Source: Marinobacter sp. es.048 (GTDB taxonomy: Bacteria; Pseudomonadota; Gammaproteobacteria; Pseudomonadales; Oleiphilaceae). From it: 64,000 nucleotides of DNA. Positions 32,623 to 41,780 of the stretch are shown piece after piece (within the stretch, counting starts at the first letter, position 1; each line of letters opens with the position of its first letter). The translations under genes and the position numbers were made by a program. Location: positions 124,001 to 188,000 of the forward strand of contig NZ_FYFA01000001.1 of the NCBI RefSeq assembly GCF_900188435.1, written 5' to 3'. The notes beneath the pieces were generated by a model. The model saw nothing but the letters and a program-made list of their open reading frames with translations, was not told the origin of the DNA and ran no database searches.

Positions 32623-35439
32623 TCAATCCTTTTCTATTGGCCTGGTGACCCGATCCACCAGATACACCAGCCCGTGATAGTCGATACCGCTGTGCCGGCT
32701 GAGCCCGATCTCGCAAGTACGGCTGGTGGATATCCCCTCCTCACAGCCCGCCGTCTGCTCGGCCAGAGTTTTCAGCGAGTGGGCGTTCAGCTCGGGCACA
32801 TTGAAGCCTTTGTCCCCGGCAAAGCCACAGCAGTGGATACCCTCGGGCACCACCACCTGGGTGCTGCACCGCCTGGCGATATCGATCAATCCCTGCGACT
32901 CCCCCAGGTGCTGGGTGCTGCAGGTGACGTGCACCGCCAGCGGGGTCTGCTCCGGCTCAAAATCCAGACGCTCGTAGAGATGATCCCGAATGAACCGGAC
33001 CGGATCAAAGAGCGTGAGCCCGGCTTCTTCGGCGGCCTCGCGAATCTGCAGCGTGCAGGGACTGGTGTCGCAATAGATCGGATCCAAACCATTGCGGCTG
33101 GCCCGCAACAGCGCCGAAATCAGTTCATCTTTTTTGGTCGCGCCCTGGTCCGGATAGCCCTTGGAGGCAAACGGCTGGCCACAGCACAGACTGTCCAGTG
33201 CTTCCGGGTACACTACCTGATAACCGCCCTTCTCCAGCAGCCGTCGAGTGACATCGATCAACGGCTCCTGCGCCTTATCGCCGCGAGCCGGCCCCATGGT
33301 CCGGGACACACAGGCTGCCAGATACACCACCCGGGGCCGGCCATCGGACGGTTCCGGCGCTTTCAGTGAAACAAACCGCACCGGCTGGGGCAGACTTGGA
33401 TCCCACTGGGCTACCCGCCCACCAGACACCTTGCGAACGCCGCCACTGAGTCGAGTCAGCAGTGGCGCACCCAGCAGTCTTTCGGCCATTGATGCGCTGG
33501 CCAGGACAAAACGGGTCGCTTTCAAGGCGCCGGCGAAATGCTTCGCCAGCTGATTGGCGACGGACTGGCCGGTGGCTTTTTCACTGCGCAGCTTGCGTAC
33601 CAGATCGCCGGTATTGATACCCACCGGGCAGCGCTGGGCACAGAGACCGGTCGCGGCACAGGTATCCAGGCCATGGTACTGATACGCTTTTTCCAGCTCG
33701 GCAGTATCTTCACCGGCGCGGCGACGGGCCTGGATGTCCCGCCAGATCACAATGCGCTGACGGGGCGACAGGGTAAGCCCTTCAGACGGACACACCGGCT
33801 CACAGAAGCCACATTCGATGCACTTGTCCACCAGCGGATCGCCCTCGGGCAGAGGCTTCAGATTCTTGAGGTGGATCTGCGGATCCTCCGAGAGCACTAC
33901 GTCCGGGTTGAGCAGGTTCTCAGGGTCCAGCAGCCGCTTGATCTGCCACATCAACTGCCAGGCATCATGCCCCCACTCCAACTCGACAAAGGGCGCCATG
34001 TTGCGACCGGTGCCATGTTCCGCTTTCAGAGAACCGCCGAATTCCACGGCAACGAGCTGTGCCACATCCTGCATGAAGGCTTCGTAGCGAGCGACTTCCG
34101 CAGGGTCGTCGAAGCCCTGGGGGAACACGAAGTGCAGGTTGCCCTCCAGGGCGTGGCCAAAGATGATCGCGTCGTCATAGCCATGCTTCACGAACAGCGC
34201 CTGAAGGCGGGTGACCCCCGCAGATAGCTGATAAATCGGGAAGGTCACATCCTCGATGATCACGGTGGTGCCGTTCGGTCTTACTGCCCCCACGGCAGGG
34301 AAAGTACCCTTACGAATGGCCCACAGCTGATCAGACACTTTGGCGTCGCGGGTGAAATCCACCTGCTGCTCCAGTGGAAATTCAGCGAGGACCTGCCTGA
34401 TTCGGGTCAGCTGTTCATCCAGAATCTCCGAAGATGACGCCCGGGTTTCCACCAGCAACGCGCAGGCGCTTTCCGACAGATCATGAATCCAGTCCGGCAG
34501 GCCCGGCTTGTCCTGCACCGAACGAAGGCTGCGTCGATCCAGCAGTTCCACCGCCGCCACAGGCTGAGAGCGCAGCGCCGACGCTGCCCGGCAGCAGCTC
34601 TCCGCATCCCGGAACACCAACAGGGCCGTGGCTTTGTCAGGATATTCGGGGACGGTGTTGTAGGTTACCGCGCTCACGAAACCCAGCGTACCCTCGGAAC
34701 CCACCATCAGGTGGGTCAGGATGTCGATCGGACAGGTAAAATCCACCAGGGCGTTCAGGGACAGGCCGGTGGTGTTTTTCAGGCGGTATTTGTGCCGAAT
34801 GCGCTCCGCCAGCTCGGGATTCTCCCGGGTATTGATGGCCAGCTTCTTCAGGGCTGCCAGGAGGTCCCCGTGGCTGTTGCGAAACGCCGAAACGCTTGCC
34901 GCATCCTCGGTATCCAGCACTGTCCCGTCGGCCAGCACCAGCCGCATACCGGCCAGCGTGTGGTAGCTGTTCTGGGCGGTGCCACAGCACATGCCGCTGG
35001 CATTGTTCGCAACGATGCCGCCAATCTTGCAGGCGTTGATGGACGCCGGATCCGGTCCGATCTTGAAGCCCTTGGGTGCTAACCAGGCATTGGCCTGAGC
35101 GCCGATCACACCCGGTTGCAGACGAATCTGACGGCCTTCTTCCCGGATGTCGTGGCCGTTCCACTGATCGCCCAGAACGATCAGGATCGAATCACTGATC
35201 GCCTGTCCGGAAAGGCTGGTACCGGCGGCCCGAAAGGTCACCGGCACCTTGTGGCGGCGGGCGATGGCCAGAAGATCGACGACCTCTGCTTCATCCTGAA
35301 CCCGCACCACCACCTTTGGGATCAGGCGGTAGAAACTGGCGTCGGTTCCGAACGCAAGGGTGGACACCGGATCGTTAAAGACCCGGTTTTCGGGAATCCG
35401 TTGCCGGATATCTGCCAACACTTCCGGAGTAAAAGTCAT
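32623..35439 (-). CDS. dld: D-lactate dehydrogenase, FAD/Fe-S two-domain type
   Basis: The 938-residue protein joins an FAD-linked oxidase half to an iron-sulfur/CCG half. The FAD-binding domain (about 35-230) has VPVTFRAAGTSLSGQA and the C-terminal oxidase domain spans about 230-500. Two 4Fe-4S motifs, CIECGFCEPVCP at about 540 and CAATGLCAQRCPVG at about 600, precede two cysteine-rich blocks (CCGQPFASKG about 755; CCGFAGDKG about 870). Such proteins oxidise D-lactate and pass electrons toward the quinone pool. It closes the lutABC operon, giving use of both lactate isomers. D-2-hydroxyglutarate is an alternative substrate. Confidence 0.85.
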   Translation of the reverse strand: MTFTPEVLADIRQRIPENRVFNDPVSTLAFGTDASFYRLIPKVVVRVQDEAEVVDLLAIARRHKVPVTFRAAGTSLSGQAISDSILIVLGDQWNGHDIREEGRQIRLQPGVIGAQANAWLAPKGFKIGPDPASINACKIGGIVANNASGMCCGTAQNSYHTLAGMRLVLADGTVLDTEDAASVSAFRNSHGDLLAALKKLAINTRENPELAERIRHKYRLKNTTGLSLNALVDFTCPIDILTHLMVGSEGTLGFVSAVTYNTVPEYPDKATALLVFRDAESCCRAASALRSQPVAAVELLDRRSLRSVQDKPGLPDWIHDLSESACALLVETRASSSEILDEQLTRIRQVLAEFPLEQQVDFTRDAKVSDQLWAIRKGTFPAVGAVRPNGTTVIIEDVTFPIYQLSAGVTRLQALFVKHGYDDAIIFGHALEGNLHFVFPQGFDDPAEVARYEAFMQDVAQLVAVEFGGSLKAEHGTGRNMAPFVELEWGHDAWQLMWQIKRLLDPENLLNPDVVLSEDPQIHLKNLKPLPEGDPLVDKCIECGFCEPVCPSEGLTLSPRQRIVIWRDIQARRRAGEDTAELEKAYQYHGLDTCAATGLCAQRCPVGINTGDLVRKLRSEKATGQSVANQLAKHFAGALKATRFVLASASMAERLLGAPLLTRLSGGVRKVSGGRVAQWDPSLPQPVRFVSLKAPEPSDGRPRVVYLAACVSRTMGPARGDKAQEPLIDVTRRLLEKGGYQVVYPEALDSLCCGQPFASKGYPDQGATKKDELISALLRASRNGLDPIYCDTSPCTLQIREAAEEAGLTLFDPVRFIRDHLYERLDFEPEQTPLAVHVTCSTQHLGESQGLIDIARRCSTQVVVPEGIHCCGFAGDKGFNVPELNAHSLKTLAEQTAGCEEGISTSRTCEIGLSRHSGIDYHGLVYLVDRVTRPIEKD

Positions 35440-36107
35440 GCGTCCTCCAGAACCAGCACAATGAGCTCACGGGGGCCGTGGGCGCCATAGGCCAGCACCT
35501 GTTCGATGTCCGCGGTCTTGGACGGGCCCGACACCAGCAGAACGTTTGTTGGCAGCCCGGCCGCCCAGTCCTGAGCCACCATCATGTCATACAGATTGTC
35601 GTGAATCTCGCTGGCCTTGAGCAGGGCAATGTGTACCGGCGGCACCAGGCTCATCAGCCGCGGTTCATGGCGATCCGGCCAGAGCACGAGCGTTCCGGTG
35701 GCGGCAATACCGCCAAGGGTGCCGGTCAGGCTGGCCTCCACGTTCCAGAACAGCTCTTCTTTCCAGGTTTCCACCGGCTGATCGTAGGCCAATAACTCGA
35801 CCTTCTGCTCTGTGGCCTCAAAGTGAGCCCGCAGGTCCCTGCCATGGCCTTTTCCCGGGGCACACAAGAGATTGCTCAGGTTGCGTTCGTTCAGCAACCC
35901 TGCCACCCGTTCCGGCCAATTGTCAGACCGGCACTGGTGTACTTCAGTGTGGACCGCTTCCATCAGGCTGCGCAACCGGGCGATCCGGTCTTCCGGCGCG
36001 TACCGCCAGGGCTTTGTCACCAGGCGCTCGTCGAACTCGTCAGGGCGGGGCGTGGTGCCGTCGAGACTGCTTCTCAATTTACCAAGAATGTTACTGCGGG
36101 CGCTCAT
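35436..36107 (-). CDS. lutC: LutC (LldG/YkgG), L-lactate oxidation subunit
   Basis: The 223-residue LUD-domain protein is the third subunit of the LutABC L-lactate dehydrogenase. Typical elements are VEASLTGTLGGIAATGTLVL (about 118-137) and the C-terminal GPSKTADIEQVLAYGAHGP. It overlaps lutB and dld by 4 bp on either side, so stoichiometric expression is expected. Confidence 0.9.
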   Translation of the reverse strand: MSARSNILGKLRSSLDGTTPRPDEFDERLVTKPWRYAPEDRIARLRSLMEAVHTEVHQCRSDNWPERVAGLLNERNLSNLLCAPGKGHGRDLRAHFEATEQKVELLAYDQPVETWKEELFWNVEASLTGTLGGIAATGTLVLWPDRHEPRLMSLVPPVHIALLKASEIHDNLYDMMVAQDWAAGLPTNVLLVSGPSKTADIEQVLAYGAHGPRELIVLVLEDA

Positions 36108-37555
36108 GATGGCCGGCCTCCGTTCTGGTCTAGATGCCGGGCCGCGAGGTCATGCAGGGAGCGGCGGGCGGGCACCGGTGCGCTGTGATTCTCTGTCCAG
36201 GGCCCGGCCTTTTTCGGTGCCAGTGCCCGAAAGCGGGTCGCGGCCCAGAGAAAACTGCGATACAGCGCCGGCCGGGTATTGAGCATCTGCCAGCCGCGCC
36301 AGATCCAGCGCTCTGTCCGGGAATATTTGGCGCCTCCCCCTTTCACCTGCTGCGGTTGCTCCGGGTCTTTCACGTTTTCCTGGCGCAAACGCTGAAGAAG
36401 TTCAGGAATCGGAATTTTGACCGGACAGACCTCGCCGCAGGCTCCGCACAGAGAGGAAGCACTGGGATGGTCCGGCACCTTATCCAGCCCGGCCATATGA
36501 GGTGTGATGATCTTGCCAATGGGGCCTGGGTAGACCTCACCGTAGGTGTGGCCGCCCACCCGAGTATACACCGGGCAGTGATTCATACAGGCGCCACAGC
36601 GGATGCAGTTCAGGGTCTGGCGCATCTGGGCATCGGCAAAGGCGCCGGTGCGACCATTATCAAGCAGCACCAGATGCACCTCTTCCGGACCATCCAGCTC
36701 GTCGGGCTTGCGGGGGCCGGAAATCAGGTTCACGTAGGTGGTAATGGGCTGACCAAGAGCCGAGCGCGTCAGCAAGGACACCAGGGGCACCACGTCCCTC
36801 AGGTTCGGCACCACTTTTTCAATGCCAGTTACCGCAATGTGCACCGGCGGCGCCGTTGTGCTCATGCGCCCGTTACCCTCGTTTTCCACCAGCAGCAAGG
36901 TGCCGGTTTCGGCGATGGCGAAGTTCACCCCGGAAACACCCACATCCGCTTCCATGAATTTACGGCGCAGGGTCCGGCGACCGATCTGGATCAGTTGGTT
37001 GACGTCTTCGGTCTCCGGCTCGCCAAGCTTGTCGTGGAACAGCTTTGATACCTGCCGGGCGTTCTTGTGAATCGCCGGCATGATGATGTGGGACGGTTTT
37101 TCGTTGTCGAGCTGGACAATGTACTCACCCATGTCGGATTCCAGGCATTCGACGCCCCGCTCCGCCAAGTAGTCGTTCATCTCCATCTCTTCGCTGACCA
37201 TGGACTTGCCTTTCACCACCTGACTGCCCTTGCGGGCTTCGATAATGCCGTGCACCAGGTTATTGGCTTCCTCGACGGTCTCCGCCCAGTGAACCTTGAC
37301 ACCGTTCTCGGTCAGTTTCTGTTCCAGCTGCTCCAGCAGATCTGGCAATCGGGACAGAGCACCGGCCTTGATCCGGTTACCCAGTTCCCGCAGCCCTTCC
37401 CGCTCATCCGCATCGGGAAAGGCGTTGGCCCGCTTGGTCATCAACGAGTCCATCGCCACCCGAAAATTGTTGCGCAGCTGCCCATCCGCAAGGGCTTCTT
37501 CGGCGCGGCCCCGGAAATCCGGAGTCAGTTCGGTAACGGGAATACGCTGGTTCAT
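36104..37555 (-). CDS. lutB: LutB (LldF/YkgF), Fe-S L-lactate oxidation subunit
   Basis: The 483-residue protein has an N-terminal LUD domain and two 4Fe-4S motifs: CIRCGACMNHCPVY at about residue 318 and CGACGEVCPVKIPI at about 371. A C-terminal LutB-type domain follows. It carries electrons from L-lactate oxidation. It is translationally coupled to lutA and lutC. Confidence 0.92.
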   Translation of the reverse strand: MNQRIPVTELTPDFRGRAEEALADGQLRNNFRVAMDSLMTKRANAFPDADEREGLRELGNRIKAGALSRLPDLLEQLEQKLTENGVKVHWAETVEEANNLVHGIIEARKGSQVVKGKSMVSEEMEMNDYLAERGVECLESDMGEYIVQLDNEKPSHIIMPAIHKNARQVSKLFHDKLGEPETEDVNQLIQIGRRTLRRKFMEADVGVSGVNFAIAETGTLLLVENEGNGRMSTTAPPVHIAVTGIEKVVPNLRDVVPLVSLLTRSALGQPITTYVNLISGPRKPDELDGPEEVHLVLLDNGRTGAFADAQMRQTLNCIRCGACMNHCPVYTRVGGHTYGEVYPGPIGKIITPHMAGLDKVPDHPSASSLCGACGEVCPVKIPIPELLQRLRQENVKDPEQPQQVKGGGAKYSRTERWIWRGWQMLNTRPALYRSFLWAATRFRALAPKKAGPWTENHSAPVPARRSLHDLAARHLDQNGGRPS

Positions 37556-38391
37556 ACCACCTCCCCTGCGCTGGCGCCGTTAATCCGCTCCCAGAGGAAG
37601 CTGGCCAGATGACGGCCGCGGAAGCTCTCCCGCTGCTTTTCGAGGGAACCGTTGATGTTCATCAGGCAGCCACCATCAGCGGTAACCATTTCCACGGCGC
37701 CGGAGTCCATCAGCGAACGGGTCTTGTCTTTAACCATGGCCCCTGAAACTTCCGGCATTCGCACCGAGAAGGTACCGCCAAAGCCGCAGCATTCGCTTTC
37801 ATGGTCGTGATCAACACGCTCGACGCCTTCAAGCTGTTGCAGTAGCTCGCGGGCGTGCAGGTGGGTGTGCATCTCCCGGCGGGCCGAACAGGAGGTGTGC
37901 AGGGCAATTTTGCTGGGCGCACCCCGGTCTGCCAGCTGCACCCGACAGACTTTCAGCAGGAATTCGGTCAGCTCGAAGGTGCGCTCGGCGAGCGCTTCCA
38001 CCCGCTTGAGTGTGTCCGGCTCGTCGACAAACAGCGCCCGATAATGGTGGCGAAACATCCCGGCGCAGGAGCCCGAGGGAACCACCACGGGCAGACCCGA
38101 CCGATCGAGGATATCCAGCTGGGCGCGTGCCACGGCTTTGGCCTCATCCCGGTACCCAGATGTCCAGGCAGGCTGCCCGCAACAGCTCTGTTCCTGGGGA
38201 AAACGCACGCGAACACCCTCCCGCTCCATCAGGCGGATGGCGTCCAGCCCGGCTTCCGGAAAGAACAGATCCACCACGCAGGTGCCGAACAGAGTGACCG
38301 CTTCCGGCTTCTCCGGATACTGCCGGTCGGGTTCCCGCCCGGGCGGTACCCGGGTGGCATTGGGAGCGGCATCGTAAAACAGCTGGCTCAT
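37552..38391 (-). CDS. lutA: LutA (LldE/YkgE), CCG-domain L-lactate oxidation subunit
   Basis: The 279-residue cysteine-rich protein has two CCG domains: LFGTCVVDLFFPEAG and SCCGQPAWTSG in the first, CCGFGGTFSVRMPE in the second. A 30-residue N-terminal extension precedes the usual start. It is the first gene of lutABC-dld. An LldR-type operator lies 43-53 bp upstream of its start, so repression in the absence of lactate is expected. Confidence 0.9.
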   Translation of the reverse strand: MSQLFYDAAPNATRVPPGREPDRQYPEKPEAVTLFGTCVVDLFFPEAGLDAIRLMEREGVRVRFPQEQSCCGQPAWTSGYRDEAKAVARAQLDILDRSGLPVVVPSGSCAGMFRHHYRALFVDEPDTLKRVEALAERTFELTEFLLKVCRVQLADRGAPSKIALHTSCSARREMHTHLHARELLQQLEGVERVDHDHESECCGFGGTFSVRMPEVSGAMVKDKTRSLMDSGAVEMVTADGGCLMNINGSLEKQRESFRGRHLASFLWERINGASAGEVV

Positions 38392-38433
38392 TAATTGCGC
38401 CTCAGGACAGTCTCAAACATATTAACAAAAAAC

Positions 38434-38444
38434 TGGTATTACCA
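38434..38444. promoter_or_regulatory. LldR-type operator 1 (TGGTATTACCA)
   Basis: The 11-bp core TGGTATTACCA, flanked by AAC and ATT, matches the TGGTNNNACCA shape bound by FadR-subfamily GntR regulators such as LldR and PdhR. It lies near the lutA start. The same core recurs at 38569-38579, 135 bp away centre to centre. Confidence 0.75.
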
Positions 38445-38566
38445 ATTTACATCAATCATTAACCAAGGTATTCGAGACCGGTTGTTGATGTCAAAATTTT
38501 CCGTCAAAGACTTCAGTCTGAACTACAAAAATAGATGGGCGCTTGGCCTCGGACTTGGTCTGTGAT

Positions 38567-38581
38567 ATTGGTATTACCAAT
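38567..38581. promoter_or_regulatory. LldR-type operator 2 (ATTGGTATTACCAAT)
   Basis: A perfect 15-bp palindrome with the same core as operator 1 lies 28 bp before the lldR start, suggesting autoregulation. The spacing between the two sites is about 13 helical turns, suitable for a repression loop like that described for the E. coli lld operon. Confidence 0.78.
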
Positions 38582-38608
38582 AAATTATGGGACAGGAAAT
38601 TCTTTCTT

Positions 38609-39385
38609 ATGGACGTCGGACATATCGCGCCTCGCAGACTCGCGGACACCATTGTGGAGCAACTGGAAACCATGATTCTGGAGGGCGCCCTGCAGCCGGG
38701 CGAGCGGCTGCCCCCGGAACGGGTATTGTCGGAGCAGTTCGGCGTGTCCCGCCCTTCCCTGCGGGAGGCCATTCAGCGGCTGACCGCCAAAGGCCTGCTG
38801 ATCAGCCGTCAGGGCGGCGGCAACTATGTCACTGAATCCCTCGGTGGCAGTTTCAGCGACCCGCTGATTCCTCTGCTTGAAAACCGGCCAGACGCACAAC
38901 GGGATCTGCTGGAATTTCGTCGCACACTGGAGGCGGACTGCGCCTATTACGCAGCCCTGCGAGCGACAGAGGTCGACAGGGCCCACCTGAAAACCGCTTA
39001 CGAGGCACTGCAAGCCTGCTATGGCAGCGACAGGGACCGGGACCTGGAGGCCGAGGGCGCAGCCGATGCCCGGTTCCACCTGGCGATTGCCGAGGCGAGC
39101 CATAACGTGATTCTCCTACACACCATCCGAAACCTGTTCAACATGCTGAAAAGTAACGTGGTTACCAACATCGGCGGCATGTATCGAAGAGAGGCGGAGA
39201 CCCGGCAAGGCCTGGTGGAACAGCACCGGATGCTGTATGAAGCCATCACAGAAGGCAGGGCTGAAGAAGCCCGGGAACTGGCCGGCAAGCACATCCAGTA
39301 CGTTCAGCAAGTACTTTCAGAACGCAGTGAGAGCCACCGCCGACTGGAGCGTTCGCTGCGGAGGGACAAGCTCGCCCGATCCTGA
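38609..39385 (+). CDS. lldR: LldR, GntR/FadR-family lactate regulator
   Basis: The 258-residue repressor has an N-terminal winged helix (LADTIVEQLETMILEGALQPG; RVLSEQFGVSRPSLREAIQRL) and a C-terminal all-helical FCD ligand domain with conserved Asp, Arg and His positions (ADARFHLAIAEASHN). ATG 38609 follows AGGAAA; the open frame to 38543 would run over operator 2 and is rejected. It is divergent from lutABC-dld and should release both operators when lactate binds. Confidence 0.88.
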   Translation: MDVGHIAPRRLADTIVEQLETMILEGALQPGERLPPERVLSEQFGVSRPSLREAIQRLTAKGLLISRQGGGNYVTESLGGSFSDPLIPLLENRPDAQRDLLEFRRTLEADCAYYAALRATEVDRAHLKTAYEALQACYGSDRDRDLEAEGAADARFHLAIAEASHNVILLHTIRNLFNMLKSNVVTNIGGMYRREAETRQGLVEQHRMLYEAITEGRAEEARELAGKHIQYVQQVLSERSESHRRLERSLRRDKLARS

Positions 39386-39400
39386 GCGCATGCGATCAGG
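39381..39400. other. Near-perfect 20-bp dyad between lldR and parA
   Basis: CCTGAGCGCATGCGATCAGG is symmetric apart from one base pair and spans the lldR stop codon, 4 bp short of the parA stop. It could act as a weak terminator for the convergent genes or as a protein-binding site. There is no T-tract. Confidence 0.35.
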
Positions 39401-39403
39401 GCC

Positions 39404-40144
39404 TCAGAGCAGGCGATTTATCTCCTTCCACAACCGGCGATAGGCGTCGGCGGCCACCGAGCCGGGCGCCAGCAGTTCCACCGGCGTGCCCTCCTCACCC
39501 ATCTTCTCCACCACACTGGCGTTCGGGATGATGGTCCTCAGACCCTTGGGCAGAATCTCATCCTGGGCGTTGATCAGTTCCCGGTGCAGCCCCTTCCGGC
39601 GGTCTGCCATGGAATAGAACGGGTGCAGCTTCGATGGCTTCAGCTTTTTGTCCTTGGCAAACTCCAGCAGCTGTTTCCAGCTGTTCAAGGACAGCCAGGT
39701 GGGAATCACCGGCACGAACACTTCGTCTGCCGCTTTCAGCACCTGCTCGGAAAGCCGGGAGAGCGATGGCGGACAGTCCAACACCACCAGACTGGTTTCT
39801 TCGGACAGCGGCGCCAGCCATTGTTTGATCAGGTTGCTGCCGTCTTCCTGATCCAGTTTCACATCCAGATTACGGAAACTGGTATGGGAGGGAATGAAAT
39901 CGAGGTTTTCATACTCGCTTTCGTGGATAAATTCGGCGATGGGGGTCTTGCCTTTGAGCAAGTGCGAGAGCTTGTGCCCTTTCACCTCGTCAGCACCGGC
40001 CAGATACCAGCTGGAGGCTCCCTGTGGGTCCAGATCCCAGAGCAAGGTGGAATACCCGGCCTGGCTTGCTAGATAGGCGATATTCACCGCGGCGGCGGTC
40101 TTTCCGACGCCGCCTTTCAGGCTGTAAAACGCTATGGTCCTCAT
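39404..40144 (-). CDS. Orphan ParA/MinD-type ATPase
   Basis: The 246-residue P-loop ATPase has the deviant Walker A motif KGGVGKTAAAVN (about 9-20), WDLDPQGASSWYL, and Walker B-like VVLDCPPSLS. ParA-type proteins position DNA or protein cargo. No parB or parS-like neighbour exists, so chromosome segregation is unlikely. It lies 12 bp after a methyltransferase gene in the eutBC array. The gene may position a protein complex, or it may simply be co-transcribed. Confidence 0.82.
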   Translation of the reverse strand: MRTIAFYSLKGGVGKTAAAVNIAYLASQAGYSTLLWDLDPQGASSWYLAGADEVKGHKLSHLLKGKTPIAEFIHESEYENLDFIPSHTSFRNLDVKLDQEDGSNLIKQWLAPLSEETSLVVLDCPPSLSRLSEQVLKAADEVFVPVIPTWLSLNSWKQLLEFAKDKKLKPSKLHPFYSMADRRKGLHRELINAQDEILPKGLRTIIPNASVVEKMGEEGTPVELLAPGSVAADAYRRLWKEINRLL

Positions 40145-40156
40145 AATGCCGCATCC

Positions 40157-40912
40157 TTACTGGCTTACTTTCTCCCAGACGGTCAGCTCGGAGAAGCTGT
40201 GCTGGAACTTGTTTCTCGTCTCCCTGATGACAAACGGCAAGCTCCAGGGTTCGAAAAACAGCCGGAAATGGGGCGCCAGCATCTCCTTGAGGCCGTCGAA
40301 TGTCGAGAAATCTTCACCATTCTTTTTGAACCCGCCAACCCAGTGTTCCTTCGGCGTGTACTCTTCCAACCAGGTATAGGGTGAGGCGATCACCAAAAGC
40401 CCGAGCTCGTTAATCCGCTCATGGATGGTCTCCAGAAACAGCGATGGCTGGTACAGCCGATCGATCAGGTTGCCTGCGAGTACCAGATCATACCCGGTGA
40501 ACTGCGATGGCAGATCGCAAGCGTCGCCCTGATGAAAAGACACGCGCTCAGCAGCCTCCTCCAACCCGAGGGACGCGAGGGACTGGTCCTGGAAGGTCAC
40601 CAGCTCGCCCTCCTCCGGGCGCGCATAACGCACCCGTTTGTCACGGGCCACTTCCCGACACTTGTTGACGAACGCGTTGGAAAAATCGATGCCGTCCACG
40701 TGCCGGAAGTGCCGGGCCAACTCAAAACTGGTCCGGCCCACGGCACAACCAATATCCAGCGCACGATCCAGGGGCCGGCCATCCATCGCATTCATGGCGG
40801 CATCCGCCAGCGCCTTGGGGAAGTTGGCCTCTCCGTGCCACCGCTCACCAAAGTGGAACTCCAGATATTGGGCGAGTGTGGTGTCATTTTCATAGTACTC
40901 GGCTTGCTGCAA
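40157..40912 (-). CDS. Putative 4-mercaptohistidine N1-methyltransferase (OvoA C-term-like)
   Basis: The 251-residue SAM methyltransferase has motif I ALDIGCAVGRTSFELAR (about 51-67). It also has the family blocks YYENDTTLAQYLEFHFG at the start, NLIDRLYQPSLFLE, SPYTWLEEYTP and PFVIRETRNKFQHSFSE. These blocks match the stand-alone family equivalent to the C-terminal domain of ovothiol synthase OvoA. The sulfoxide-synthase half is not in this window. It would methylate the imidazole of a thiolated histidine. It sits between eutC and parA on the same strand. Confidence 0.75.
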   Translation of the reverse strand: MQQAEYYENDTTLAQYLEFHFGERWHGEANFPKALADAAMNAMDGRPLDRALDIGCAVGRTSFELARHFRHVDGIDFSNAFVNKCREVARDKRVRYARPEEGELVTFQDQSLASLGLEEAAERVSFHQGDACDLPSQFTGYDLVLAGNLIDRLYQPSLFLETIHERINELGLLVIASPYTWLEEYTPKEHWVGGFKKNGEDFSTFDGLKEMLAPHFRLFFEPWSLPFVIRETRNKFQHSFSELTVWEKVSQ

Positions 40913-40949
40913 GAGAATTCTCCTACCCTGAATGGTTCAATGGCTACAT

Positions 40950-41780
40950 CTAGCGTAACAGGAAGTTGCCAATACCCTGATCAATAACCGTCTCTTCCGA
41001 GCGATCCTTGAGGGGTACTCCGGAAACCTCCTGACGGCGAGCCTCCCTGAGCAGATACCCGAGCCGCCGGCTCGCCTCCTCGAACGACAACCCCGCCGGG
41101 CGGATGTTGGATATACAGTTTCGGCTGGCATCGGTCAGCCCTGGTCCTGGCTGCCAGGTCAGATAAAGCCCGAGGCTGTCCGGAGAACTCAGGCCGGGGC
41201 GTTCACCAATCAGCACCACCACGCAGCGGGCGTTTAGCCGATGGCCAACGTCGTCCCCAATCGCAACCCGTCCCTGAGAGACAACTGTCAGCGGCGCCAG
41301 TTCCCAGGTCTGATCATCGACCTCAAGAGTCGCCAGCAGCGCCTCGAGAAACCCCACGGCGTTTTCCTGTACGCCATAGGAGGACAAGCCGTCTGCTACC
41401 ACGAGAGCCAGGTCGACGGGTGAATCACCGGTGTGGCCCAGGCGGTCCAGCGCCTCACAGGATTTCTGGCTGAGCCTGCGTCCGAGATCCGGGCGTTGCA
41501 GGTAGATTATCCGGTCGCTGGCCTGACTTTGCAGATGAACCGGCTCATGGGGCAATAACGCTTTTCTCCGCTCGGTCAGTTCGGCCAGGTCCTTCATCAA
41601 CGCCGAGGTATCCAGTGGTAGATGGACCGCATCCCTTGCCTGGGCATGAGCGAGCTGAAACGCCAACATCTCATGTGTGGGCAGGCTAATGCCGGCCCGG
41701 CCAAGACCAATCCGGGCATCGGTCCAGGCCGAGAGCCGGCGCCAGGGGTTGGCGATTACTGATGGCTTATGGCCAGTCAT
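40950..41780 (-). CDS. eutC: Ethanolamine ammonia-lyase small subunit
   Basis: The 276-residue subunit completes the cobalamin-dependent enzyme that converts ethanolamine to acetaldehyde and ammonia. The segment VLIGERPGLSSPDSLGLYLT (about 190-209) and NCISNIRPAGLSFEEA are characteristic. ATG 41780 overlaps the eutB stop (ATGA); a longer frame to 41891 runs over eutB. No eutA reactivase, permease or microcompartment shell gene is present here. Confidence 0.9.
   Translation of the reverse strand: MTGHKPSVIANPWRRLSAWTDARIGLGRAGISLPTHEMLAFQLAHAQARDAVHLPLDTSALMKDLAELTERRKALLPHEPVHLQSQASDRIIYLQRPDLGRRLSQKSCEALDRLGHTGDSPVDLALVVADGLSSYGVQENAVGFLEALLATLEVDDQTWELAPLTVVSQGRVAIGDDVGHRLNARCVVVLIGERPGLSSPDSLGLYLTWQPGPGLTDASRNCISNIRPAGLSFEEASRRLGYLLREARRQEVSGVPLKDRSEETVIDQGIGNFLLR

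Noticed and set aside
39404..40144. ParA as part of a plasmid or chromosome partition locus
   Set aside because: No ParB gene, no clustered parS-like repeats and no replication gene are present.
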